Translations under genes and position numbers: made by a program | In this document: positions 25,566 to 34,951 of the stretch, piece after piece | How positions within the stretch are numbered: the stretch's first letter is position 1 | How the letters are laid out: each line of letters begins with the position of its first letter | The notes under the pieces: generated by a model | Database searches by the model: none | Seen by the model: only the letters and a program-made list of their open reading frames with translations | Told to the model about the DNA's origin: nothing | NCBI RefSeq assembly: GCF_000213655.1 | Contig: NC_015554.1 | Coordinates: forward strand, 3,968,001 to 4,032,000 | From: Alteromonas naphthalenivorans | GTDB lineage: Bacteria > Pseudomonadota > Gammaproteobacteria > Enterobacterales > Alteromonadaceae | Length of the DNA: 64,000 bases | Direction of reading: 5' to 3'

Positions 25566-28544
25566 CTAATCATCCACTATCGGCCTTGTTATTTCGCCAA
25601 TATTGGGCAATTTCCCAGTATTAGTGAAGTTATACGTTCCGCTTAAGTTGATATTTTGCCACGCAACGGGCGAAACAGCACGAGTGATACCCGCTTTCTC
25701 TTCATCTCCTCTCGCTTCAAAGTGTCCCAGCAGATGACTCAGTATCGCGGAGTTGAAGTAGATGATCGCGTTGGCAAGCAATCTTGCACATTCATTCCAG
25801 ATAGCGATTTCACTCTCGTTTTTGCCTCGGAACTGATCGCCATTCACCGACGCAATAGCCCGTCTCAGGAAGTGCCACGCTTCTCCCCGGTTAAGGGCAC
25901 GCTGAACGTACTGCCGCAAACTGGCATTGTCTATGTAATCCAGTAAATATTGCGCTTTGACCAGTCGATTATACTCCGTCAGCGCCTGTAATGTCGGGTG
26001 CCCCGAAGGATAACCAGACAACTTTCTTACCAGCATTGCCTGTGTCGTTCGCTTTGTCTGAAGTGACAGAACAATGCGCCTAATATCCTGCCATCCCGTT
26101 TCGATGACATTCGTCCTGATGGGCTTTTTCAGGGCAAGGTTGGTGCCGCCGTGTTCATTTTCAGTTACGTCAAACAGATCATTGATGACACTACTGAACT
26201 GCGCGTATCGCGGTGCAAAACTGTAACCGCATAGATCCAGTAAGGCGAAGTTAACATGATTGACACCGTGTGTATCTGTCGAGAGTACGTCAGGTTTGAT
26301 TTCACTGCTGTTGGATTGTAACAGGTCATAAATATAGTGTGATTCGTGCTCGTTGGAACCGATGATCCGAGCATTGAGGGCGCTGTGGTTGGCCACCAGT
26401 GTCATGGCCGTGATCCCTTTGTTGGTGCCGAAATACTTAGAGGAGTACCGGGTTTTAAAGGTTTCCAGATGGGTTTCGAATTTCTGACCATCCGCACTGA
26501 CATGCAGCTGGTCCTCCTGAATATGGTAGTGGCGGAAGATGGGTAGCGCTGCAACCGCATTATTGATCACGTCGCTGGCGTCATGCAGCGTTTCAGGCCG
26601 GATATAGTTGGCCTGCACCGTACTCAGGTGTTCATAGCTTCGATCGGAGATCTGCGCCATGCCATACACACCACGGTGAGTGGCGTTGGCAATCAGAATG
26701 GCCAGTAAATCATCCTGATGAGTGAACCCTTGTTTTTGTATCGGAAGTACATGAGTCAGACATTTCATGAACCCGGTTTCGCGCTCTACATACCGCAGTA
26801 CATCCGCGATACCGACCGGTTGCATTCGCTTAAAAAAGGGATTGTTGACCAGAGATGTAGCGCTTTTGGTCGGCAGACGCCAGCGGGTACCGGTACGATT
26901 TTTCATGATCACATTTCGATTGTCTCCCTCATCAATATGGAGAGCAACGTCTTTGAGTGCACTTTCCAGCCGGTGTTGTTTCTCCTGTAACAATAACTCT
27001 GCGGGCTGTTTTAGTCTGTCCAGTGTTGATGAGGCCAGCAAGGTATCCTGCGATGTCTGGGGGATCAGGTCGTCTTCCAGTGCGCGGTATTTGGTAACAT
27101 TTGGCAAATAAATGCGTCCATTCAGTCGTGAGGTTAACTGCCGGTAGAGCAGCCATTCGTAACGTTGCGGGTTAACGTTATCCTGTTTAACCAACCATGG
27201 GAGGTGCTTTTTCGGGATGAGCGACGTATCCATCGTCTTCAGTGGTCCACCGAATGCGATTTCCGTCTGCATCTGTTGAAGTTGGGCGACGACGGCTTCT
27301 GAGCCTTTACCGGCCTCACATTCAAGGCACAAGAACGACCTGCCTTAACAGTTGCTCCAGGAGATTGCATTGTTCATCGTAATGTTGCCACTGGTACTCT
27401 TCCACGGTCCGTTTCTGTTTTTTCAGGTAAAGGCAGAGGGTCTGGATATCCCTGTCATTCATGACCTTCAATGCCTGTTGTCTGACTACTGAGAAGGGTT
27501 GATTATCATCAATGTTCTCATCCACAAACAGATGCAGTAACTCTGCCGCTTTCGTGACATTGTCCGCGGCTGACTGCCAGGACAGGAACACTGCTTGTTG
27601 TGCAAAGGTGTTGGCAGCTTCTTGTTGCTTGCGGATATGGTAAATGAACCCATCAGTTAACCGTTCCAGTGCCAGTTGTATCCGCTCTGTCAGGTGACAT
27701 AGCAACCATAGATGCTGCTGTGCGCGTTTGAATCGTTTGAGTTTACTACCGTAATAGTTGATGAGCTCACCGAAGTGTTGTCGATTTTTAAGAGACAGAT
27801 TAAGCCCATCGATAACGCCATTGATTTGCGTGCGCCATGGCGCTAACTGATGATAAAGGGCAAGCTCTTTTTAAGTTCAGGTACGGTCAGACTTTTTGCA
27901 CCGCCTCTGAGCTGGTTCAGGCTTAGTCCGTCATCAATGGCTGTTATGCTGTCCAGAAAGACGTGAAGTTCAGGACTGGTGAGTTGATTAAGTTGGTGCG
28001 CCAGGTCTTTTCTGACCTGCTGCATCGCTCTGCTTATCAGTCTCTGGAGTACGGTGTACCTAGGGATAGCAATGCTGTGACTGGTTAGGAATTCAATAGC
28101 AGTATCAAAGAGGTAACGCGGCTCCAGCCAGGCATTGCCCACCTGAACAAGGTGGTCGAAAAGAGAATTGAAGTGCTGACTTTCGTCCCATTTGTGATAA
28201 CCAGCAAGGTCTAATACTTTTGCGTAGAGTCGATCTTTTTGTTTTTGTGAGGGAGTGAATGGTCTGAGCCCCTTGCCGCCAAGCAGCTCTTTACTGATGA
28301 ACATTAAATCCTTAGAAACCTGCGAGTAAGCGATATCTAGGATGACGGGCTTTGATTTGAAGTATCCCAAAATCGCGACAAAGTAACATCTATGAGCTCT
28401 GAGACGAATTGACCGAAAAACTGCCAATTCCGCATCGTTCAGAGAAAAGTACAGACGTTGTTCTTCGATTGAAAAAATGGGTGGGGAATAAAGATCTGCC
28501 TGTTCTGCTCTCGTGAGAATAGTAATTTCGTTTTTGATGGCCAT
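25566..28544 (-). pseudogene. Tn3-family transposase broken by two frameshifts
   Basis: The full frame would be about 990 codons, the normal length. It is now in three pieces. The N-terminal part runs 28544-27843 (233 residues, starting MAIKNEITILTRAEQADLY). The middle part is open from about 27848 to 27322. The C-terminal part is 27332-25566, with DDE residues in HVSADGQKFE, LSTDTHGVNH and WNECARLLANA. At 27843-27850 a +1 shift restores IIS-QLAPWRTQING; at 27322-27332 another shift joins LLRQVV to LECEAGKG. With both lesions the element should be immobile unless supplied with transposase elsewhere. Confidence 0.85.
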
Positions 28545-28608
28545 ATCAGGGCTGTTCCGTATTAAATGTACGATATTTACCTAATTTGCCACACTTATAA
28601 GTAGTAAC

Positions 28609-28683
28609 CCACCTCCGCAGCCATTTATTGGTGTGGTCTACAGAGGATTATGTCTTTTTAGAGGGGAAAATCCCTAGAACCCC
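28609..28683 (-). repeat. Right inverted repeat of the Tn3-family element, 75 bp
   Basis: Exact complement of 25472-25546; it abuts the truncated IS4-family transposase at 28684. Confidence 0.9.
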
Positions 28684-29163
28684 TATTTGCTGCCCCATCA
28701 CGCAACGAGCTGTTAAGTGGTCAAAGTGACTCGATACGCCGGGCATCTTTTTACCAGATCTTGTTTTTACGGTGTCATCAATAACAAAGGCACAGAGTCG
28801 GCTTTTACTGTTAGCCTTAAGGACTTTTTTAGCGGTCAATAATTGTAGCTTTCGCCAATCTACATCTTCACGGTTAAGTAAGTCATATAACGCATCTTTT
28901 TTTGCCGCGGAAAAACTTAATAAAGCATCCCTTGAAAACATGGCTACAGAGTCTACTTTAAGCCAAACCCAGAGCATTAAAAGGTAGGTGATATCACCTA
29001 CTGGCGTACCTGATCGCTTAGAAAACTTAGCTTGGCGTAACATGATGTTAAAACCAATGCTTTTCCATGTTGAGCTAAAGGTGTTATCTATTTTAAGGTT
29101 TGTTTGGCTCAATAAGTCAGCGGTTAATGATTGTAAGTTCAAGGTCTTTGTGGCAGAATTCAT
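28684..29163 (-). pseudogene. IS4-family transposase, N-terminal fragment
   Basis: About 160 residues are aligned with the first third of the 11676-13169 transposase: STWKSIGFNIMLRQAKFSKRSG, YLLMLWVWLKVDSVAMFSRDALLSFSAAKKDALYDLLNREDVDWRKL and FVIDDTVKTRSGKKMPGVSSHFDHLTARCVMGQQI. The frame then enters the Tn3-family end and stops at 28648. The catalytic E/YREK half is missing, so it is dead. ATG 29163 is preserved. Confidence 0.85.
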
Positions 29164-29289
29164 TCGATGTCTCTTGTGGTTTTTTACGTTGTCTAGTTAA
29201 CAAGTATTTTACCACAATGAGGCATCAACTTCTTTTAAATCATTAGGTTATTGTTATTTCCTCGTCTATTTTGAACCCCGAAACTTGAG
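28684..29289 (-). mobile_element. IS4-family remnant, 5' part, cut by the Tn3-family element
   Basis: Its outer end at 29273-29289 is the same inverted repeat as in the composite-transposon copies (CTCAAGTTTCGGGGTTC read leftward). The internal sequence is only moderately similar, so it is a distinct relative of that IS. Confidence 0.85.
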
Positions 29290-29363
29290 TAATAACAACA
29301 TCTATTACAATGATTTAATTTAAAAATAAATTGTTAATACTGTCAATAAAAGGAGTACACCTA

Positions 29364-29972
29364 ATGAAACTGTATTACAGCCCTGGAGCATGTTCATTAT
29401 CTACCCATATCGTGTTGTGTGAGACTGAGCTAACATATGATCTTGTTCGTGTAGATCTCAATACAAAATCACTAGAGAATAAACAAGATTTTTACAAAAT
29501 AAATCCCTTTGGCTATGTGCCTGCCCTTGAACTTAAAAATGGTAAAATTCTATTAGAAGGCCCTGCCATTATTCAATACCTTGCTGATCAAGTACCTGAA
29601 AAACAACTAGCGCCTGTTAATGGAACATTTGAGCGTTATCAACTACAGCAACAACTAAATTTAATTTCAACTGAATTACATAAGGGGCTGGGAGGATTAT
29701 TTAATCCTGCATTTTCATCTGATACCCAAGAAATATTTAAAAACAATTTTTCTCGTCGTTTAGATGTCCTTGCTCCTAAATTGTCTGATGATAGTTACCT
29801 TTTAGGTGAGCAATTTAGTGTAGCCGATGCGTATTTATTTACGGTATTAAGTTGGTGTCCAATGGTTGGTTTTGACCTTGCTAAATGGCCAGAATTAGTA
29901 ACATATCAGCAAAAAATAGCAAGACGTCCTTCAGTTCAAAAAGCACTAAAAGAAGAAGGCTTACTCGATTAA
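29364..29972 (+). CDS. Beta-class glutathione S-transferase, BphK-like
   Basis: The 202-residue protein begins MKLYYSPGACSLSTHIVLCE; Cys10 in the SPGACS motif is the beta-class catalytic cysteine. Segments PFGYVPALEL, LLEGPAIIQYLADQVPEKQLAP and the C-terminal SVADAYLF follow the family. BphK-type enzymes accompany biphenyl and polyaromatic pathways and act on chlorinated or reactive ring-cleavage intermediates. ATG 29364 follows AAAAGGAG; the open frame starts further up at 29331 without a ribosome site. It is rightward, opposite to the nah operon, and about 8 kb from it. The low GC matches that operon. Confidence 0.9.
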   Translation: MKLYYSPGACSLSTHIVLCETELTYDLVRVDLNTKSLENKQDFYKINPFGYVPALELKNGKILLEGPAIIQYLADQVPEKQLAPVNGTFERYQLQQQLNLISTELHKGLGGLFNPAFSSDTQEIFKNNFSRRLDVLAPKLSDDSYLLGEQFSVADAYLFTVLSWCPMVGFDLAKWPELVTYQQKIARRPSVQKALKEEGLLD

Positions 29973-30172
29973 TTGTTTTAAAGTAGCCCAAAGCTTGAAA
30001 ACACAAATACTAGACAGTTTCGGCTAGACTTTGCCCAGTCGACGCTATTCAGCACGGGGGCTTTCGCTACGCTCTGTTAAAAAATAGCAGAAACAAATGA
30101 GTATAAGCTGTACCACACTTTGTTTGAATACTTAGGAACAGAGTATAATAAAATTTTTATGGAGTTATTTTA

Positions 30173-31018
30173 GTGATTAGAATTGTAACATTAGGCCCTA
30201 AAAACACATATTCTGATGTGGCAACTCAAATTTATTGCTCCTTACAAGAACATCAATATAATATCGTATACGCTAGATCTATTACAAATGTTTTAGATAT
30301 GATGGATAATAATCAGGCTGAATTAGCTGTTTTACCAATAGAAAATTTGTCTGAAGGCTATATTTCGGTGGTATTAGATCATTTTATAAAAAGTAAGCTA
30401 TATATTAAAAAAGAAATTTTATTACCTATTAAATTTTCCTTAATAAGTAATAAAAAAAATCCTGTAGACATAAAGAAACTTTTTGTACAATTTGTAGCTA
30501 AAGGGCAGTGCTCTAAATTTATTGATAGCATGGATGCTAAAATTGAGTTAGTTCTTACAGAAAGCAATATTGAATCATTAAATCTTTTTTTAAAAAACAG
30601 AGGAAATAGTGCCGCAATTGTACCTACTTACGCTATTAATGATGATGAATTCAATTTAAAAATCAATAATATCAATGACTTTAAAAATAACCAAACGAGA
30701 TTTTTAGTTCTAACTAAAGAAAATAATATCGATATTATTAGCCCTGATATAGATTATAAAACAACAATTATCGTTATTGATGATAATGATTACCCCGGTT
30801 TTTTAGGAAATATTTTATCATCTTTTTCAAAAAGAAAAATAAATCTAACGTCTATAACCTCAAGACCCACAAAAGGTGATTTTGGAAAATACTACTTTTT
30901 GATTGATTTAGATGGCCATATGATGGAAGAAAATATTAAAGCTGCAATAAATGAAATTAATAGCAAGCATAATATGAAAAATTTGGGGTCATATATAAAA
31001 GCAAAACTACACAAGTGA
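30173..31018 (+). CDS. Prephenate dehydratase with altered ACT regulatory motif
   Basis: This enzyme turns prephenate into phenylpyruvate for phenylalanine synthesis. The catalytic domain shows GPKNTYSDVA (residues 8-17), PIENLSEG (about 56-63) and the essential TRF in NNQTRFLVL. A C-terminal ACT domain follows. Its phenylalanine-binding motifs GALV and ESRP read GFLG and TSRP here, so feedback inhibition may be weak or absent. The length of 281 residues is normal for a monofunctional enzyme. The likely start is GTG 30173; there is no strong ribosome site. Very AT-rich codons set it apart from the backbone. Its presence on a catabolic plasmid is unexplained. Confidence 0.85.
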   Translation: MIRIVTLGPKNTYSDVATQIYCSLQEHQYNIVYARSITNVLDMMDNNQAELAVLPIENLSEGYISVVLDHFIKSKLYIKKEILLPIKFSLISNKKNPVDIKKLFVQFVAKGQCSKFIDSMDAKIELVLTESNIESLNLFLKNRGNSAAIVPTYAINDDEFNLKINNINDFKNNQTRFLVLTKENNIDIISPDIDYKTTIIVIDDNDYPGFLGNILSSFSKRKINLTSITSRPTKGDFGKYYFLIDLDGHMMEENIKAAINEINSKHNMKNLGSYIKAKLHK

Positions 31019-31428
31019 GACATAAATGTATTTTTCTTCCCTGCTTATGCTTATGGCCAATGGAGATACTTGATTTTTGAGTGAAAAAGAACCAAGCTAT
31101 CGCTAATAAATATTCAACTGCCTGCAACCTTACTAGTCTGCCTATTATTCGCATCTTTTTCTGTAATTGGGTATTAGCCAGTGTGATATTAGCATTTCAA
31201 TTTTTCATTAGGCTACACACTGTTTCTTAATGGTTAGAAGAATCTGATGAAACCTTGTTTGCCTCGCTCCGAGAAAGAAAGTCGTACACTTGCGCCAGAG
31301 GCGAGAAAAAGATAGCATTTTATGCGCTGATGAATTTAAAATATTATATCAAGCTTACATAAGACAATGATTTACTTACAAACGGTTAGGTGTAGCTTCT
31401 GGCGTACAAATGGTTGATATGTTTACAC
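31019..31428. other. Gene-free AT-rich debris
   Basis: About 410 bp with no supported gene. It separates the prephenate dehydratase gene from a chain of IS remnants. Only short broken frames are present. Confidence 0.4.
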
Positions 31429-31509
31429 ATTCAAAAATCAATATAGACCATAGCCGATTAAGGGCTTCGATGGATATATTTCAAGGCGTGACAACTAAGT
31501 ATTTAGAAA
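31429..31509 (+). pseudogene. IS1595-family transposase remnant (C-terminal part)
   Basis: Translation of the plus strand gives NIDHSRLRASMDIFQGVTTKYLE, which aligns with AYHSRLKAWIKRFHGVATKYLE near the end of the intact IS1595-family transposase at 49689-50645. The fragment is cut at 31510 by an IS4-family end. Confidence 0.6.
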
Positions 31510-31671
31510 CTCAAGTTTCGGGATTCACTTTTATCCAATAAAAGTGAACTCTACCTCACTCTATCCCTTCTTGACGTAAGGTAAAACTATCCATTTGCAT
31601 GACTTGCGTAAAAAAATCAATCACCGTTTGCTCAATTTTCTCTAGTACATCAGATTTATCAACCCTTGTTA
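31510..31671 (-). pseudogene. IS4-family remnant, 3' end of transposase
   Basis: The inverted repeat CTCAAGTTTCGGGATTC starts at 31510. Read leftward, the sequence encodes about 40 residues including FFTQVMQMDSFTLR, matching FFMQVMQMDTFTLR at the end of the intact IS4-family transposase. The rest is lost at the IS66 boundary (31672). Confidence 0.75.
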
Positions 31672-31745
31672 GTAAGCGGTTAATTAACCCCACATTCCAA
31701 TAAAAATCAGGCTTTGGCATAGTGCTTCTTTACAAAGGAGATGCT

Positions 31746-32036
31746 ATGAATCAATTGCAAAAACATGACCACTGGACTCAAATACTGACTGAGTTCAAAC
31801 AAAGCCAGTTGCCGATTAAACAATTTTGTACTGAGCGGTCAATCCACTATCAAACACTTTACTATTGGGTCAAAAAACTCAACAGTAAAGAGGCCAAGCA
31901 ACAAGTTCAGCCAATTGTCTTTGACCAGGAAAGCGCTGATGTCGTGGTGCTATTATTACCTAACGGTATTCGCGCTGAACTCCCTTCGATGCTCAGTCAA
32001 ACACAAATCAAACATTGGGTTGCAGCATTACAATGA
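31746..32036 (+). CDS. tnpA: IS66 accessory protein TnpA (copy A)
   Basis: The 96-residue product has a helix-turn-helix-like start (WTQILTEFKQSQLPIKQFCTERSIHYQTLYYWVKKL), as usual for the IS66 first gene. ATG 31746 follows AAAGGAG. The stop TGA overlaps the tnpB ATG (ATGA at 32033-32036), so translation is coupled. Confidence 0.9.
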   Translation: MNQLQKHDHWTQILTEFKQSQLPIKQFCTERSIHYQTLYYWVKKLNSKEAKQQVQPIVFDQESADVVVLLLPNGIRAELPSMLSQTQIKHWVAALQ

Positions 32037-32377
32037 CTCCCACTGGTAACGTGTATTTAGTGTCGGGTGTCACCGACATGAGAAAGTCGATTGATGGATT
32101 ATCACTCATCGTCGCGGATACGCTTGAAATGGACCCCTTTAGCCAGGCTTGGTTTATTTTCTGTAATCGGGGCCGCGATAAACTCAAAATCCTATTCTGG
32201 GATACCAATGGATTTTGGCTTTATTATCGTCGCCTCGAAAAAGGTCACTTTAAGTGGCCGGTGCCTAAATGTGATGGCGCTGTTCATATCAGCAAGCAGC
32301 AATTACAGTGGCTATTATCGGGATTAACCTTAGATAATCCTAAGGCGCATCGACCCATATTTGGACTTGAAGTGTGA
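32033..32377 (+). CDS. tnpB: IS66 accessory protein TnpB (copy A)
   Basis: The 114-residue product is an IS66 Orf2 type protein with the family segments VYLVSGVTDMRKSIDGLS, FCNRGRDKLKILFWDTNGFWLYYRRLEKG and the C-terminal QLQWLLSGL. The start ATG 32033 overlaps the tnpA stop. It is needed for transposition together with TnpA and TnpC in studied IS66 elements. Confidence 0.92.
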   Translation: MTPTGNVYLVSGVTDMRKSIDGLSLIVADTLEMDPFSQAWFIFCNRGRDKLKILFWDTNGFWLYYRRLEKGHFKWPVPKCDGAVHISKQQLQWLLSGLTLDNPKAHRPIFGLEV

Positions 32378-32466
32378 CGTTAAATGTTGATCGCAAATTC
32401 TACTTGAACGATCATTTTTCGCTGTCACACTAAGGATATTGATAACCACTTAAGCCCTGAGCCACC

Positions 32467-33969
32467 TTGACTGACCTACCTGATGACGTAGCACAACTCA
32501 AAGCCATGTTGCTGCAACTGCAAGCAAAAGAGCGTGCACAAGCAGAAGAAATTGCTGAGCTTAAAACGACAGTGCAACTGCTGGTTGAACAACTCAACTT
32601 AAGTAAATCAAAGCGCTTTTCATCACAAAGTGAAAAGGTCGCCAAGGGCACGTTTAACGAAGCTGAGCAGCAACATGCGTTGCCCAACGTAAATAAGAGC
32701 AAGGCTAAAACAGGCAGAAAACCATTACCTGAAGCGCTTGAGCGTGAAGTTTATCTGCACGAACTCAGTGCCCCTTGTTGTGAATGTTGCCAAACACCCC
32801 TTCATGAATGCGGTAAAGAAGTCAGCGAAGAGCTCAAAATCATTCCACAGAAAGTCAGCGTTATCCGTCATGAGCGTACCAAATACACGTGTCGTCAATG
32901 TGAGAAAACACACGTCAGCAATAAAGTCATTACGGCTCCTAAGCCTGCGAGCATGTTGCCTAAAAGCATGGGCAGTGCTGAAACGTTTGCGGCAATCGTC
33001 ACGGCTAAATATGTTGATGCATTACCGCTCTATCGCCAGGTTGATATTTTAAATCGCTCCGGTATTGAAATCAGCAGAGGCACACTCGCAAATTGGTGTG
33101 TACAACTAGGTGATAAAGTCCAAATTATCATCGATGCAATGAAAGCCAAACTCCTGAATGAAAATCTGATTTGTGCCGATGAAACAACGGTGCAAGTGCT
33201 TCGTGAAGAAGACAGAAAGGCCGAAACTAAATCGTACATGTGGGTTTATCGCAGTGGTGAATTTGCAGAAAACCCAGCTGTTATTTACGACTATCAACCG
33301 AGTCGTGCAGCTGCCTGTGTAAAGGATTTCTTAACGGGATACTCAGGCTACCTCCTGACCGATGGCTACAGTGCTTACAATACGCTTGAACAGGTCACTC
33401 AAGCTGCTTGTATGGCACATGCCAGACGTAAATTTACCGATGCACAAAAAGCATCGCCTTCAAAAAAAGCAGGTAAACCCGAAAAAGCGCTCAGTTACAT
33501 AGCCAAACTTTACGGCATAGAAAAGCAGGCAAAAAACTTAACCTCACAAGCGCGTCAACAGCTGAGAAAGCAACAAGCCGAACCTATCCTCAATGAATTT
33601 TACAATTGGCTAAACAGCCAACATGTTTTACCTAAAGGGGCATTAGGTAAAGCCATTAGTTACACCTTAAATCAATGGCCCAAATTACTGACCTATCTTG
33701 AAGATGGGGATATCAGTATTGATAATAATGTCACAGAGCGGGATATCCGGCCATTTACCACAGGGCGAAAAAATTGGATGTTCTCGACGTCGGTGGGTGG
33801 CGCTAAAGCCAGTGCGAATTTATACAGCCTGGTAATGACCTGCCGTGCCAATGATTTGAATCCCTACTACTATTTCCGTCATCTCTTTACGGAATTACCC
33901 AAGCGTGCACCATCAGATGAACTGTCTGATTTGCTGCCGTGGAATGTTGATTTAGGTGAAGCAGAATAA
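32467..33969 (+). CDS. tnpC: IS66 transposase TnpC (copy A)
   Basis: The 500-residue DDE transposase has an N-terminal leucine-rich coiled coil (about residues 8-55), a zinc-finger-like region with CCECCQTPLHECG and CRQCEKTH, and the catalytic core with ICADETTVQVL, YLLTDGYSAYN and the final IDNNVTERDIRPF carrying the glutamate. The start is TTG 32467. No disruption is visible, so copy A is potentially active. Confidence 0.95.
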   Translation: MTDLPDDVAQLKAMLLQLQAKERAQAEEIAELKTTVQLLVEQLNLSKSKRFSSQSEKVAKGTFNEAEQQHALPNVNKSKAKTGRKPLPEALEREVYLHELSAPCCECCQTPLHECGKEVSEELKIIPQKVSVIRHERTKYTCRQCEKTHVSNKVITAPKPASMLPKSMGSAETFAAIVTAKYVDALPLYRQVDILNRSGIEISRGTLANWCVQLGDKVQIIIDAMKAKLLNENLICADETTVQVLREEDRKAETKSYMWVYRSGEFAENPAVIYDYQPSRAAACVKDFLTGYSGYLLTDGYSAYNTLEQVTQAACMAHARRKFTDAQKASPSKKAGKPEKALSYIAKLYGIEKQAKNLTSQARQQLRKQQAEPILNEFYNWLNSQHVLPKGALGKAISYTLNQWPKLLTYLEDGDISIDNNVTERDIRPFTTGRKNWMFSTSVGGAKASANLYSLVMTCRANDLNPYYYFRHLFTELPKRAPSDELSDLLPWNVDLGEAE

Positions 33970-34040
33970 CCTTCACCGGTTCATTGAGCGCTTACAAAGA
34001 AGAGAACCCTAAAAAAGATAAAGTTTCATCCTAATGCCGA

Positions 34041-34145
34041 TTTCGAGGGGATGGGCACAAAACCCAATCAGAAGTAACTAACAAAACTCCTAGTTGGTCA
34101 TAAAATAGGCTTGAGGTTCATTTCGAGGGGATGGGCGCAAAACCC
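34041..34145 (+). repeat. Direct repeat TTTCGAGGGGATGGGC, two copies 80 bp apart
   Basis: TTTCGAGGGGATGGGCRCAAAACCC occurs at 34041-34065 and 34121-34145, differing only at R (A, then G). The copies lie between IS66 copy A and the 3' end of the broken porin gene. The GGGG/CCC parts of each unit could pair. The role is unknown; a duplicated integration or structural site is possible. Confidence 0.6.
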
Positions 34146-34951
34146 CAAAATGCGCAAGCCGTGCCGTTTGCCCTGTCAAATTATATCCAACCATATCAAT
34201 TATCATCGTTGCATGATAAAATTGGATAAAGACTTTCTGCCTATATTTGGGTGGATCTGTTCCATATACAGAATAATATATTAGAAATTTCGCGTATAAG
34301 AAATTGAAAAATTATTTAACGTATTTGATGCTTCTATAGGTACAGGTGTCATCGGTAGGCTAGTGTTTTTCATTTTTCCATCGAATCCATAGGAGTATGC
34401 AAAATCTAGAGTAGAGTATTTGCTAAAGTTATAAGCAAAGCCTGCTGTTAAGTGTTTTGTTGGTAATGCTGGGATAGTTGGTGCAAGTGTTTTGTTATTC
34501 AATCCCGTTGTTGCAGTTCTATATCCGGCTCTAAATTCCCAATCTTGATAATGATAATTTGTTCCTACTGACCATATTGATATATCTGAATAATTTTGAG
34601 GTAGTAAAATCCCTAATTGCCCCATTTCTGATGAATAGGTGATATCGATATCTTTCATTGCATCTTCCCAAAATACTCTTGAGAAGTCTGATGTAATCAT
34701 CCAATCAGGTGAAATTTTATGGCTTATGCCTATTGTAATATTAGCGGGTAATTTAAAATCTTTAACGCGTACGTCACCATTTACAGGAACTTGTCCAGCA
34801 ACAGCATCAACAACAGTTAACGTAGCATCACCTGTCATATCTTTCATATACCCTTCGGTACTGTATGACATACCTAAGGTTGTATTTTTTTGGATTTTAT
34901 ACGTTAATCCCATTTTAGCAGTAACGTAAGCGCTCAATGAACCGGTGAAGG

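Larger units (their letters stand above)
25472..28683 (-). mobile_element. Tn3-family transposase-only element, IS1071-like in layout (3212 bp)
   Basis: The ends are perfect inverted repeats of 75 bp (25472-25546 and 28609-28683) starting GGGGTTCTAGGGATTTTCC, with decaying similarity for perhaps 30 bp more. The only gene is a Tn3-type transposase; no resolvase or cargo is present. Total size, very long inverted repeats and lack of resolvase recall IS1071, which often flanks catabolic genes, but the end sequence is not the IS1071 end as I remember it. The 5-bp flanks (ATACT and TATTT) do not match, so an adjacent deletion or rearrangement followed insertion. The right end cuts an IS4-family element. 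Confidence 0.8.
31672..33995 (+). mobile_element. IS66-family element, copy A (2324 bp)
   Basis: The ends are GTAAGCGGTTAATTAACC on the left and the complement of CGGTTCATTGAGCGCTTAC on the right, the typical GTAAGCG start of IS66. It carries tnpA, tnpB and tnpC. The flanking octamers (CCTTGTTA and AAAGAAGA) do not match, so this copy lacks a target duplication and probably deleted neighbouring DNA. It is identical in all three genes to copy B at 34926-37249 and inverted relative to it. Confidence 0.92.

Noticed and set aside
33996..34925. Composite transposon made by the two IS66 copies
   Set aside because: Only copy B has a target duplication and it lies at that copy's own ends, so each IS66 arrived separately.
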